From the NCBI GenBank assembly GCA_016209035.1, contig JACQWX010000001.1, forward strand, positions 32,157-96,156: a stretch of 64,000 bases of DNA. The letters are read 5' to 3'. A program made the position numbers and the translations under genes. Numbering within the stretch: the first letter of the stretch is position 1; each line of letters starts with the position of its first letter. This document shows positions 9,083-18,620 of the stretch, piece after piece. A model generated the notes under the pieces. That model did not search any database and had not been told where the DNA came from. It saw only the letters and a program-made list of their open reading frames with translations. The DNA comes from Elusimicrobiota bacterium (lineage in GTDB: Bacteria > Elusimicrobiota > Elusimicrobia > UBA1565 > UBA9628).

Positions 9083-10369
9083 GTGGAATCCCGACAACCG
9101 CCGACCTGGCTCCTCGTCTTCACCCGCCGCAAGATGGCCGGGCTCCTGGCCCTCGGCTTCTCGGCGGGCCTGCCCCTTCTGCTGACCAGCAAGACCCTGC
9201 AGGCCTGGATGACCATCGAGGGCGTGGACTTGAAGACCATCGGCTTGTTCAGCCTGGTGGGCCTGCCCTACTCGCTCAAGTTCCTCTGGTCCCCCTTCCT
9301 CGACCGCTACCTGCCGCCCTTCCTCGGCCGCAGGCGAGGGTGGATCGCCCTGGCCCAGGTGGGCTTGGCCCTGGCGATCTTCCTCATGTCCCTCTGCAGC
9401 CCCACGCAGGGCATCGAACGGCTGGCGTTCTTCGCCATCCTGGTAGCCTTCCTGAGCGCGAGCCAGGACATCGCCGTGGACGCCTACCGCGCGGACGTCC
9501 TGGAATCGCGCGAGATGGGGGCGGGCGCCGCCATCTACGTCCTCGGCTATCGTGTCGCCATGCTGGCCGCGGGTTCCGCGGCCCTCATCCTGGCGGACCA
9601 CCTGCCCTGGGCCTGGGTCTACCGGCTGGCGGCGCTCACCATGCTGGCCGTGGTCGCGGCCAGCGCCCTAGCACCGGAGCCCGCCTACCGGGAGCGCCCC
9701 CCCGAGACCCTCTCCGCCGCCGTGATCGAGCCCTTCGCCGACTTCTTCAAAAGGTCGGGCTGGCAGGGCGCCGCGATCCTGGGCTTCATCGTCATCTATA
9801 AGTTCGGCGACTACCTGATCTCGAACATGACGACGCCGTTCCTTCTAAAGACCGGCTTCACCCAGACCGATGTGGGCGCCATCCAGGGAGGCGTCGGGCT
9901 CCTGGCCACCATCGTGGGCGCCCTGGCCGGAGGCGCCATGGTCAACCGCCTGGGCATTAACCGCTCCCTGTGGGTCTTCGGGTTCCTCCAGGCCGCGAGC
10001 AACCTGACCTACTACTCCCTCTCGCTCTTTCCCGCCTACTGGTGGATGGTGGGGACCATCGTGATCGAGAACCTCTGCGGCGGCCTGGTCACGGCCGGGT
10101 TCGTCGCCTTCATGATGTGCCTGTGCAGCCCGCGGTACTCCGCGACCCAGTACGCCCTCCTCACGAGCCTCATGGCCTTGAGCCGCGACATCCTGGTCTC
10201 GCCCGCCGGAGCCATCGCCCAGGCCACGGGCTGGCCGAGCTTCTTCCTCATCACCATCGCGGCGGCCGTGCCCGGCATGGCGCTCATCCCCGTGTTCGCC
10301 CCCTGGAACAAAGACGAGCCCCTGGGCGCCGCCCCGCACGAGGGCGCCGGCCAAGCCGCAAGCTCCTAG
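9083..10369 (+). CDS. MFS transporter, AmpG-like (muropeptide permease family)
   Basis: GTG start; LLALGFSAGLPLLLTSKTLQAWMTIEGVDLKTIGLFSLVGLPYSLKFLWSPFLDRY; SASQDIAVDAYRADVLE. Confidence 0.9.
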   Translation: MESRQPPTWLLVFTRRKMAGLLALGFSAGLPLLLTSKTLQAWMTIEGVDLKTIGLFSLVGLPYSLKFLWSPFLDRYLPPFLGRRRGWIALAQVGLALAIFLMSLCSPTQGIERLAFFAILVAFLSASQDIAVDAYRADVLESREMGAGAAIYVLGYRVAMLAAGSAALILADHLPWAWVYRLAALTMLAVVAASALAPEPAYRERPPETLSAAVIEPFADFFKRSGWQGAAILGFIVIYKFGDYLISNMTTPFLLKTGFTQTDVGAIQGGVGLLATIVGALAGGAMVNRLGINRSLWVFGFLQAASNLTYYSLSLFPAYWWMVGTIVIENLCGGLVTAGFVAFMMCLCSPRYSATQYALLTSLMALSRDILVSPAGAIAQATGWPSFFLITIAAAVPGMALIPVFAPWNKDEPLGAAPHEGAGQAASS

Positions 10370-10387
10370 CCCGAGGCCGTCGTTCCG

Positions 10388-11749
10388 CTACGCCGGGACG
10401 CAGGCATCTTCCTGGGTGCGGACCCAGTCGAGAGCGCCATCGGTGTAGAACAAGGCGCGAAGCTCGGGTAGGTGCCGGAAACTCCCGGGCGCCATGCAGT
10501 AGCGGTTGCCCTTGCGCGCCAGCCAGCCCTTCTCCTGAGCCGCCTCCAAGACGCGGCTGAAGCGCGGCTTGATGCCCCAGCCGAAGGCTTCGCGGAACCG
10601 CTCCAGGTCCAGGTACCCGAAGCTCAAGGTCCAGAGGATCTGCTTGGCGAGCCGCTCGTCCTCGGGCAAGGAGTAGCAGTCCTCGGCGGGCAGAGCCGAG
10701 CCTTCCTGGACCGCCTTCATCCAGTCCCAGAGCCTCATCGGGGCGAACCACCAGCGGCAGCCCACCATGCTCGATGCGTATTGCCCCACCCCCAGGTAGG
10801 ACAGCCCGTCGAGGAGGCGGCCTTCGAAGTACGCCGACGAGCCCGTCTCCCCCCGGTGGAGCGAGAAGTTCACGGACCCGTAGGGCGCGTGGTAGCCCTT
10901 GGAGGTGAGGAACGTGTAGGCCTCCTCGTAGAGCTTGCCGTAGACCGCCGGCGATGGCGGCCTCGCCCCGGTCATGACGAACCCCCTGCCCTTGCCTCGG
11001 TAGAGGCAGTCATAGGTCGTGATGGAATCTGGCAAGAGCCCCGCGGCCAGCTTCAAGTCCGCGCGCCATTCGGCCAGTCCTTGGCCCGGCAAGCCGAAGA
11101 TGAGGTCGATGTTGATCCGCTCGAACCCGGCGTCCTTGAGATGCTTCAACGCGGACTCCACCTCGAGCCGCTGCTGTTTGCGGTTGATGCGCACCAGGAG
11201 GTCGGCTTCCGCGGTCTGGACCCCGAGCGAGACCCGTCCCACGCCCAGGGAGCGCATCATGGCGAACTTCTCCGGCTCCCTGGAAGCCGTCTCAGGGCCG
11301 GTCTCCACGGAGAGCGGCCTTTTGGCCGAGGAGCGCGCACGCCAGGGGCCAAGCGCCTTCAAGAGCCTGCCCATCTCGGCTTGAGGCAGGAGGGTCGGCG
11401 TTCCGCCCCCGATGTCGATGCCGTAGACCTTGCTCGACGCGGGCACGGTGTCGGCCAGGAGCCCAAGCTGGCGGATCAGCGTGTCCACATAGCCGGCGAA
11501 GAGCCCGGTGTCGCGCCTGGTGTCGATGGGGAAGTTGCAGTACAGGCACCTGGCCCGGCAGAAGGGGACGTGCAGGTAGAGCCCGAACTCCGAGAGGGAA
11601 GAGAGCCCGCCCTTGGAGGACAGGAAGTCCGCGATGTCGGCCGGAGCGCTCCTGAAGCTCTTTTGGAAATACTCCCTGCCGGGCGGGTACTGGATGGTGA
11701 AGGCGTGGGGCTTGTCGTGGGCGACGGCAAGACGCTGAATGAGGCTCAC
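10388..11749 (-). CDS. Radical SAM coproporphyrinogen III oxidase-like protein (HemW/HemN family)
   Basis: LYLHVPFCRARCLYCNFPIDTR (CxxxCxxC), GGGTPTLL, RVSLGVQTAEADLLVRINRKQ. Confidence 0.88.
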   Translation of the reverse strand: MSLIQRLAVAHDKPHAFTIQYPPGREYFQKSFRSAPADIADFLSSKGGLSSLSEFGLYLHVPFCRARCLYCNFPIDTRRDTGLFAGYVDTLIRQLGLLADTVPASSKVYGIDIGGGTPTLLPQAEMGRLLKALGPWRARSSAKRPLSVETGPETASREPEKFAMMRSLGVGRVSLGVQTAEADLLVRINRKQQRLEVESALKHLKDAGFERINIDLIFGLPGQGLAEWRADLKLAAGLLPDSITTYDCLYRGKGRGFVMTGARPPSPAVYGKLYEEAYTFLTSKGYHAPYGSVNFSLHRGETGSSAYFEGRLLDGLSYLGVGQYASSMVGCRWWFAPMRLWDWMKAVQEGSALPAEDCYSLPEDERLAKQILWTLSFGYLDLERFREAFGWGIKPRFSRVLEAAQEKGWLARKGNRYCMAPGSFRHLPELRALFYTDGALDWVRTQEDACVPA

Positions 11750-11756
11750 AAAGCGG

Positions 11757-11829
11757 TGGACCTAATCGGGATCGAACCGATGACCTCCTGCATGCCATGC
11801 AGGCGCTCTCCCAGCTGAGCTATAGGCCC
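11757..11829 (-). tRNA. tRNA-Ala (anticodon GGC)
   Basis: GGGCCTATAGCTCAGCTGGGAGAGCGCCTGCATGGCATGCAGGAGGTCATCGGTTCGATCCCGATTAGGTCCA folds as a cloverleaf; anticodon loop ATGGCAT. Confidence 0.95.
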
Positions 11830-11859
11830 TATACGCTGACATTATAGCAGTTTTTCCGT

Positions 11860-13252
11860 TCAGCGGTTTCGGACGGAACCTTTGAGCGGCTCCTCCCGGA
11901 GGGCATTCTCGACGGCCAAGGCCAGGGGCACAGGGACGGCGATCCCTCTCCTCCTGGCAGATCCCAAGTAGCGCGCGGCTCGGGCCGGGTTCCCGGCCCT
12001 GAGGTGATGGACGGCCAGGTTTGCATAGGCGTCGGCGTAGTCAGGGCGAAGCTCAATCGTCCGCTCCCAGAGCCGGAGCGCCTCCTGGACGCGTCCGGTC
12101 CGGTAGTAAAGCAGGCCCAGGTTGAAATGGGCGTGGTCGTAGAGCGGGTTGAACGAGAGTTCGGCCTTGATCTCCCTTTCGGCCTCGCGCCACCGGCCCT
12201 CGGCCAAGTCCTCCCTGCCGGCCAGGAAGTACATGGCCCCAAGATTGTTGCGGGCGAACGCCGACTGGGGGGAGTCCCGCACGGCCCTCTCCCAGAAGGT
12301 GATCCGGTTACGGTAGTGCCCGGTCAACTCGAAAGAGAGCCCCGCGCACAGAAGGAGCAGGGCAAAGCCGGTCCCTGCTATCGTCTCCCTGGACAGGCCC
12401 AGGGCCTTGGGCCAGTCCACCGAGCCCAGGAGGATGCCCAGGCCGAGCGAAGCCGTATAGCACCGTATCTCGATGATGTCCAGGCTCCCGGCCGGGTCGT
12501 TGGGCTTGACGAGAACCGGTAGGAAGAGGAGCGCGAACCACACCGTCCCGAACCAGGCTATCCGCGGCTCCCGAAATCCGCGCAGAGCGAGGAAACCGGC
12601 CACGAGGGCCAGGGAGACCGCGGGGAAAAGGGCGGCGTTTTCCCTTGTGAGAAGCGCGAGTGTCCACAAGCCGAGATGCGCCCACCAATGCGCGGGTCGG
12701 GTCGTTTCCACAAATCTCACGAAGGCCAGGAAGGAGGGGACGAGGATGACGAGGAGCAGGGTCTCGTTGCGGCCGGCAAGCCAGACCGTGGCCTGGGAAA
12801 AACCGGGATGGAGGAGCATGATAAGAGCGAAGAAAAGAGACCATCCCGGCGTTGAGCCGAGGCGGCCGAGGAGCCTGTGAGCGAGCAGGGCCGAGGCCAA
12901 GTGGAGGATGAGGTTGGTCAGGCGGTAGGGAAAGGGTCTTACCCCCCCAGAGGGTATCCAGCGCGAAAGAAACGGTCAAGAGGGGCCGGTAGTAGAACTC
13001 CCCGCCGGCGGCTCGGAAGACGTCCTCGCGGAAGGCCTCTAGGACGTAGGAACGGTCCGTCAAGAGATGGGCGCGGTCCAGGATCAACGCATTGTCGTCG
13101 AAGTAATTGAACCCGAACCACAGGCTTCGGCCGTAGACGAGCAACCCGATCCCGAGGATGCAGAGGGAAGGCCACGGGCCGCGGAGGAACCATGGGACCT
13201 CTTCCGCGGCCTGGGCTTGCGGGGCGACCCGGCGGGACGCAGGCCGCTTCAT
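11860..13252 (-). pseudogene. TMTC/DUF1736-like membrane protein with TPR repeats, split by a +1 frameshift in a G7 tract
   Basis: N-terminal part in ORF 12308-13252 (...FGFNYFDDNALILDRAHLLTDRSYVLEAFREDVFRAAGGEFYYRPLLTVSFALDTLWG) continues in another frame from ~12945 (VRPFPYRLTNLILHLASALLAHRLL...). The joined product parallels ORF 13565-15367. Confidence 0.75.
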
Positions 13253-13512
13253 CTGGGAGGAGTCTGCGCAGGCTCCCTGCGCAGGATCGTGTACGGGCCG
13301 AAGAGCCGGAAGAGAGCCGCCAGGAGGTGATACTGGCCGGGAGGGTAGGGGGTCCAGAAGTCTCGGTACGGTCTCTCACCGTCAAGCACGCGCGCGGCGC
13401 CGGAGATCATCACGCCCTCGTCGAGGACGTTGAGCCAGTTGTCATGCCCGGGAAGAACATAGATGAGAGTCGCGAGGGCCCCAGCCGCGCAGAGCGTCCG
13501 GCCGAACCTCAC
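13249..13512 (-). pseudogene. N-terminal fragment of a GT39-like (ArnT/PMT type) membrane glycosyltransferase
   Basis: 87 aa: YVLPGHDNWLNVLDEGVMISGAARVLDGERPYRDFWTPYPPGQYHLLAALFRLFG, then stops abruptly; the rest of the enzyme is absent. Confidence 0.6.
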
Positions 13513-13562
13513 ACGACGAACCCCATCTTCTCGAGCTTGGCGACCGTGCAGGAGGCGCGCAT
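13509..13562 (-). pseudogene. 17-codon ORF resembling a Mut7-C C-terminal tail (TVAKLEKMG)
   Basis: MRASCTVAKLEKMGFVV* compared with ...[15 protein letters not shown] at the end of the intact Mut7-C gene (15364-15840). Confidence 0.5.
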
Positions 13563-13564
13563 CC

Positions 13565-15367
13565 TCAAGGGTTTAACCGAACTGCAGGCAGGGGGTCGGG
13601 CACGGCCATGCCCCCGGCGCGCATCCGGTCCAGGACGGAGACCGCCTCTTTCTCGCGGCCCTGGCTGTAGTAGAGCGCGGCCAGGCTCACGTAGGCGTCG
13701 TGGTGGTCGGGGTTGAGCGAGAGGACCTTGGTCCAGAGCGCTTCGGTCTCCTTCATCTTCTCCTGCCTCATATAGAGGACCCCGAGGTTGTACATGGCGT
13801 TCACATAAGTCGGATGATACTTCAGCTCGAGGAGCAACTCCTTCTCGGCTTCCTCGATCCGGCCCCTCCTCAGCAGGACTAGGCCCAGGTTATTGTGCAC
13901 CATGGGCTCGGTGGGGTTCAAGGCCATGGCCGCCAGTAACTCCTTCTCCGCTCCGTTGAGGTCGCCCTCCAGGAAGTACATGGCGCCGAGGTTCCTGCGC
14001 GCCAGCGGCAGGCTCGGAGAAGCCGCGGCGGCCCTCGTCCAGAAGGAGATGCGGTCGCCGTAGCTGCGGGAGTAGGAGAAGGCCACGGTTCCATGGACCA
14101 GCAGGAACAAAGCCCCTACCTTGGGCGCCCAGCCGCTCCAGGACGACAACCCCCGGCTGAAGTTCGTCTCCAGCAGGACCAGGAAGAAACCCACGATGGG
14201 CGCGTAGAGCCTCTTCTCAGCCACGACCCCGGCCATGGTCGTGGACTGCAGGACCATGGAGGGCGCCAAGAAGGCCACGAACCAGACCGCGCCGAAAGCG
14301 GCCCGCTTCCACTCCAGGGGCCGCGACGGCATGAGAGCGACGGCCACGAGGCCCAGGCTAGCTATGCCCCAGCCCATCGCGGTGTCCCGCATGAAGGGCA
14401 GGCCCGAGAGGTTGAAGGGGAAGACGATCTTGCCGCACAGCTGGACCATGCCCGGCAGGTTCGCCCAGAAGGACTGGGCAGCTTGCAGGGCGCCGACGCT
14501 CACGGGGTGGGGGAGCGCCGCGCGGCGCAGGAAGAACCAGACCAGGAAGACGCCGAGCCACCCGGCTGAGAGCGCTCCCAGCCGGGGCCAAGGCCGCTCC
14601 CCCCTCTCGACGAGGATGAGGTAGGCCAGGCAGACCGGGGCGAGGACCACGGCGGTCTCCTTGCTGAAGAGCGCCAGGGCCCAGCACGCCAGATGGAGCG
14701 CCCCGGCCCGCCAACTCCCCTCCTGAGGGCGGCCGGGACGCTCGGCCTCCGGCCTTGACCGCGCCCCGGCCCGCCAGGCCCCTTGGGCCAGGCCCCCGCC
14801 GCGCAGGAAGACGATGAAGGCGTTCATCGAGGCCAGGACGAACATGCCCATGAGAGTGTCGTCGCGGGTGGGCACGTGCACGATGTTCTGGGTGAGCGCG
14901 GGACTGACCGCGAACGCGACGGCGAAGAAAAGGGCGCAGCGCTCGGGAGACCCAAGCCTGCGCAGGAGCGAGAGCAGAAGGCAGGAGGCGGCCAGATGCG
15001 CGAGGATGCTCAAGAGATGGAAGCCGCCGAACGAGTGGCCCCACAGATGCGCGTCGACGACCAGGGACACGGTGAACAAGGGCCGGTAATAGGTGTCGCC
15101 CTCGTGCGCCACGTGGAAGACGCCCTGGCGGAAGGCGTCGATGACGCTTGACCACCGTCTGAGGAAATGGAGGTTGTCCGCGATCAGGACTTGGTCGTCG
15201 AGATAGGTCAGCCCGAAGGAAAGAGCCTGGAAGTAGAGGGCCAAGCCCACCGCCGCCACCGCCGCGTAGGGCCGCCACCACGCAGCGGCCGGGACGCGGT
15301 CCAGGCCGGAGGCCGAGCGTCCCGGAAGCCATCTGGAAGGGCGTTGGCTGTCCGGGACCGGCTTCAC
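13565..15367 (-). CDS. TMTC/DUF1736-like multi-TM protein with C-terminal TPR repeats
   Basis: YLDDQVLIADNLHFL...YYRPLFTVSLVVDAHLWG...FSKETAVVLAPVCLAYLIL; repeated TPR units (MVHNNLGLVLLRRGRIEEAEKELLLELKYHP). Confidence 0.85.
   Translation of the reverse strand: MKPVPDSQRPSRWLPGRSASGLDRVPAAAWWRPYAAVAAVGLALYFQALSFGLTYLDDQVLIADNLHFLRRWSSVIDAFRQGVFHVAHEGDTYYRPLFTVSLVVDAHLWGHSFGGFHLLSILAHLAASCLLLSLLRRLGSPERCALFFAVAFAVSPALTQNIVHVPTRDDTLMGMFVLASMNAFIVFLRGGGLAQGAWRAGARSRPEAERPGRPQEGSWRAGALHLACWALALFSKETAVVLAPVCLAYLILVERGERPWPRLGALSAGWLGVFLVWFFLRRAALPHPVSVGALQAAQSFWANLPGMVQLCGKIVFPFNLSGLPFMRDTAMGWGIASLGLVAVALMPSRPLEWKRAAFGAVWFVAFLAPSMVLQSTTMAGVVAEKRLYAPIVGFFLVLLETNFSRGLSSWSGWAPKVGALFLLVHGTVAFSYSRSYGDRISFWTRAAAASPSLPLARRNLGAMYFLEGDLNGAEKELLAAMALNPTEPMVHNNLGLVLLRRGRIEEAEKELLLELKYHPTYVNAMYNLGVLYMRQEKMKETEALWTKVLSLNPDHHDAYVSLAALYYSQGREKEAVSVLDRMRAGGMAVPDPLPAVRLNP
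14710..14769 (+). repeat. Dispersed GC-rich repeat family 1, copy 1
   Basis: GCCAACTCCCCTCCTGAGGGCGGCCGGGACGCTCGGCCTCCGGCCTTGACCGCGCCCCGG; matches copies at 37680 and 15289(-). Confidence 0.75.
15289..15348 (-). repeat. Dispersed GC-rich repeat family 1, copy 3
   Basis: Minus strand GCCAACGCCCTTCCAGATGGCTTCCGGGACGCTCGGCCTCCGGCCTGGACCGCGTCCCGG; terminal part forms a CCGGGACGC...GCGTCCCGG stem. Confidence 0.7.
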
Positions 15368-15840
15368 CCGAAGATCCCCATCCTCTCGAGCTTCGCCACC
15401 GTGTTGGCCGTATGGGTCCCGTTCCAGTAGAGCTTCCCGCAGCCAGGGCAGCGGAAGAAGGCGGTGTCCAGCTCAGCCACCAGCGGGGGCACCCTGGGCA
15501 GGGCATCCTCCCTGGAAAGCGTCTGGAGCTCGACGTTGCAGACGGTGCAGCGGGAGAAGAGCCGGCCGCGGTCGGCCTTCAGGGCCAGGGAAGCGAGGAC
15601 GAACTTTAGCTGGTCCTCGAAGCCGGCCGGCGTTACCACGACCTTGGTCAACCCCCGCACCTCGGGGATGTTGGCGTCGCGGGTCAGGAAGACCCGGCCC
15701 TCGGCCTGCGCCATCTCCAGAAGGGCGCAGTCGCTCTCGCCTTTGCGCCCCACGCAGCGCGAATCGAACCCGAGCAGGACCAGCCACTTGGAGAGCCGGC
15801 CCAGCATGCTGTCGGCGAGGAACTTCACAGGAGGAGTCAT
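15364..15840 (-). CDS. Mut7-C RNase (PIN-like) domain protein with zinc ribbon
   Basis: [30 protein letters not shown]...[14 protein letters not shown]...[11 protein letters not shown]...[16 protein letters not shown]. The ORF-track upstream start overlaps tRNA-Leu, so I use the internal ATG. Confidence 0.88.
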   Translation of the reverse strand: MTPPVKFLADSMLGRLSKWLVLLGFDSRCVGRKGESDCALLEMAQAEGRVFLTRDANIPEVRGLTKVVVTPAGFEDQLKFVLASLALKADRGRLFSRCTVCNVELQTLSREDALPRVPPLVAELDTAFFRCPGCGKLYWNGTHTANTVAKLERMGIFG

Positions 15841-15846
15841 GGGATG

Positions 15847-15928
15847 TGCGCGGGGGGGGACTTGAACCCCCACGGGTTTCCCCATACGCCCCTCAAACGT
15901 ACGCGTCTGCCAGTTCCGCCACCCGCGC
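15847..15928 (-). tRNA. tRNA-Leu (anticodon GAG)
   Basis: GCGCGGGTGGCGGAACTGGCAGACGCGTACGTTTGAGGGGCGTATGGGGAAACCCGTGGGGGTTCAAGTCCCCCCCCGCGCA; type II with a short variable arm; loop TTGAGGG. Confidence 0.92.
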
Positions 15929-15936
15929 TTGGAATC

Positions 15937-16326
15937 TTATGGAGCCTTCGCCGCCTTTCCTTTCGGGGCCTTCCCAGGAGGCGCCTGGACCGGCTGACCC
16001 TCGGAGGTCTGCGCAGCCGCCGCAGGAGTCGCGGGGGCCGCGGGCGATTGGATGGGGGCCGGCCGCAACGGAACCCGCGAGGTCACGCTCGTCAGGGACG
16101 ACCGGGTCGTCAGCAGGGTCAGGAAGAGGGATGTCAATGCGAAGAGGCCGGCAAGGACGCCCGTGAACTTCTTGATGAAGGTGGTGCCGGAGGGGGTGTT
16201 GATCAGGTCCCCCCCGCCCCCGAAGACCATGAGGCCCGCGCCCCTGCCGCCCTGGATCAACACGGTCAGGATGAGCACGACGCAGACGACGACATGGATG
16301 ACGATCAGGATTTTATAGACGATCAT
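15937..16326 (-). CDS. secG: Preprotein translocase subunit SecG
   Basis: [64 protein letters not shown]. Confidence 0.92.
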   Translation of the reverse strand: MIVYKILIVIHVVVCVVLILTVLIQGGRGAGLMVFGGGGDLINTPSGTTFIKKFTGVLAGLFALTSLFLTLLTTRSSLTSVTSRVPLRPAPIQSPAAPATPAAAAQTSEGQPVQAPPGKAPKGKAAKAP

Positions 16327-16354
16327 AGAGTGGGGTCAGGCCCCATTATATCAG

Positions 16355-17566
16355 TTAGAACGCCAGGGCCGCCAGGCCCGGCAGGACCTTGCCCTCCAGG
16401 AGCTCCAGGCTCGCCCCCCCTCCCGTGGAGCAGTGCGACATCTGGTCGTCGACCTTGGCGAGGTCCACGGCCGCCAGGCTGTCTCCCCCGCCCACGATGG
16501 TCGTCGCGCCCTTCTTGGTGGCCTTGGCCAGGGCCTTGGCCACCGCGAGGGTCCCCTTGGCGAAAGGCTCCATCTCGAAGATGCCCATGGGGCCGTTCCA
16601 GAAGATGGTCTTGGCCTTGGCGATCTCCTCGGTGAATATCTCGAGGGTGTGGGGCCCGATGTCCACTCCGATCATGTCGGGGGCGATGGCCATGGCCTGG
16701 GTCACGGTCATCTCCGCGTCGGGCTTGATCTCCTTGACCGCGATATGGTCCGCGGGGAGCAGGCACTGGATGCTCTTGGCGTAGGCCTTCTCCACGACGG
16801 CCTGCGCGTCGCCCACGTTGTCCTTCTCCAGAAGGGACTTGCCGATGGAGACCCCCTGCGCGTGCAGGAAGGTGTAGGCCATGCCGCCGCCGATGATGAG
16901 GGAATCCACCCGCTCGAGGAGCTTGTGGAGCACGCCGATCTTGTCGGACACCTTGGCGCCGCCGAGGATGGCCAAGAAAGGCCTCTCCGGGTTGCCGATG
17001 ACCCGATCGAGGAACTCGAGCTCCTTCTGCACCAGGAAGCCGATCCCCCCGGGCAGGTTCTTTGGGATGCCGGCCGTGGAGGCATGGGCCCGATGCAGGG
17101 TGCCGAAAGCGTCCTGCACGAAGACGTCGCCGTGGCGCGAGAGCAGCCTCGCGAACTGGGCGTCGTTGGACTCCTCGCCCGCGTGGAACCGCAGGTTCTC
17201 GAGGAGGAGCACCTCGCCGGGCCCCAAGGCCGAGGAGGCGGCCTCGGCCTTGGGGCCGACGCACTCCTCGCAGAAGGCCACGGGCTTGCCCAGGAGCGCG
17301 CCGAGCTCGGGGGCCACGGACTTCAGAGAGTACTTGTCCTCAGGCTTGCCCTTGGGCCGACCCAGGTGGGAGACCAGCGTCACCTTGGCCCCGGCCTCCA
17401 AGAGGTGCCGGAGCGTGGGGAGGGTCTCCCGGATGCGGCGGTTGTCGACGACTTTCCCCCCCTTCATCGGCACGTTGTAGTCCACGCGCGCGATGATGCG
17501 CTTGTTCTTCACGTCCAGGTCCTGGAGACGCTTGAGCTTCAGGGCCGGCCGGTCGCTGGCGGTCAT
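16355..17566 (-). CDS. pgk: Phosphoglycerate kinase
   Basis: MTASDRPALKLKRLQDLDVKNKRIIARVDYNVPM...SHLGRPKGK...GGAKVSDKIGVL...FWNGPMGIFE...STGGGASLELLEGKVLPGL. Confidence 0.97.
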   Translation of the reverse strand: MTASDRPALKLKRLQDLDVKNKRIIARVDYNVPMKGGKVVDNRRIRETLPTLRHLLEAGAKVTLVSHLGRPKGKPEDKYSLKSVAPELGALLGKPVAFCEECVGPKAEAASSALGPGEVLLLENLRFHAGEESNDAQFARLLSRHGDVFVQDAFGTLHRAHASTAGIPKNLPGGIGFLVQKELEFLDRVIGNPERPFLAILGGAKVSDKIGVLHKLLERVDSLIIGGGMAYTFLHAQGVSIGKSLLEKDNVGDAQAVVEKAYAKSIQCLLPADHIAVKEIKPDAEMTVTQAMAIAPDMIGVDIGPHTLEIFTEEIAKAKTIFWNGPMGIFEMEPFAKGTLAVAKALAKATKKGATTIVGGGDSLAAVDLAKVDDQMSHCSTGGGASLELLEGKVLPGLAALAF

Positions 17567-18585
17567 GCAGGGACGCCGACCTTCTTGCCGATGAACGTCA
17601 CGAGGTCGACCACGCGGCGGGAGTACCCCCACTCGTTGTCGTACCACGCGAAGACCTTGGCCAGGTTGTCGCCCACCACGTCGGTCAGCAAGGAATCGAA
17701 GACGGAGCTGTGGGACGTCCCCTGGAAGTCCCGGGACACGAGGGGCGTGTCGCAGTACAGCAGGTAGGGTTTGAGGCGAGGGGACTGCGCGGCATCTTTG
17801 AAGGCGGCGTTGATCTCCTCCTTCGTGGCCTTCTTCTCCAGCATGACCGAGAGGTCCACCAGCGAGACGTTGGGCGTCGGGACCCGGATGGCCAGGCCCG
17901 TGAGCTTGCCCTTGAGCTTCGGGAGCACCAGGCCGATGGCCTTGGCCGCCCCGGTCGAGGACGGGATCATGCTCCCGGCCGCCGCGCGGGCCCTTCTCAA
18001 GTCCTTGTGCGGGAAGTCGAGGAGGACCTGGTCGTTGGTGTAGGAGTGGATGGTGGTCATGACGCCGCATTTGATGCCGAAGGTCTCGTCGAGGACCTTG
18101 GCGACCGGCGCCAGGGCGTTGGTCGTGCAGGAGGCGTTCGAGATGATGTGATGCTTGGCCGGGTCGTAGAGGTCCTCGTTGATGCCCATGCAGACCGTGA
18201 TGTCCTCGCCCTTGGCCGGCGCCGAGATGATGACCTTCTGGGCCCCGCCCGTCGTGATATGGACCTTGGCCTTCTCGGCCTCGGTGAACTTGCCGGTGGA
18301 CTCCACCACGACGGTGGCGCCCAGCGACTTCCACGGGAGGGCGGCGGGATCCTTCTCCTTGAAGACCTTGACGAGCCTGCCGTCGATGCGCAGGTCGTTC
18401 CCCGCGGCCTCGACCGAGCCCGGATAGGCGCCGAAGGTCGAATCGTACTTGTAGAGGTGCGCCAGGGTCTTGGCGTCCGTCAGGTCGTTGACGGCCAAGA
18501 ACTCGATGTCGGGGTTGCCCGCCGCAGCGCGGAAAACCAGCCTTCCGATCCGTCCGAAACCGTTGATCCCCACCTTGATTCCCAT
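17563..18585 (-). CDS. gapA: Glyceraldehyde-3-phosphate dehydrogenase, type I
   Basis: MGIKVGINGFGRIGRLVFRA...ISNASCTTNALAPVAKVLDETFGI...WYDNEWGYSRRVVDLV. Confidence 0.97.
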   Translation of the reverse strand: MGIKVGINGFGRIGRLVFRAAAGNPDIEFLAVNDLTDAKTLAHLYKYDSTFGAYPGSVEAAGNDLRIDGRLVKVFKEKDPAALPWKSLGATVVVESTGKFTEAEKAKVHITTGGAQKVIISAPAKGEDITVCMGINEDLYDPAKHHIISNASCTTNALAPVAKVLDETFGIKCGVMTTIHSYTNDQVLLDFPHKDLRRARAAAGSMIPSSTGAAKAIGLVLPKLKGKLTGLAIRVPTPNVSLVDLSVMLEKKATKEEINAAFKDAAQSPRLKPYLLYCDTPLVSRDFQGTSHSSVFDSLLTDVVGDNLAKVFAWYDNEWGYSRRVVDLVTFIGKKVGVPA

Positions 18586-18620
18586 GCAGCCTCCTTATTT
18601 ACACACCATCCATGATAGCA

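Noticed and set aside
17567-18334. N-terminal extension of the 659-aa pgk ORF
   Set aside because: Alternative frame of gapA; PGK homology starts at the ATG at 17566.
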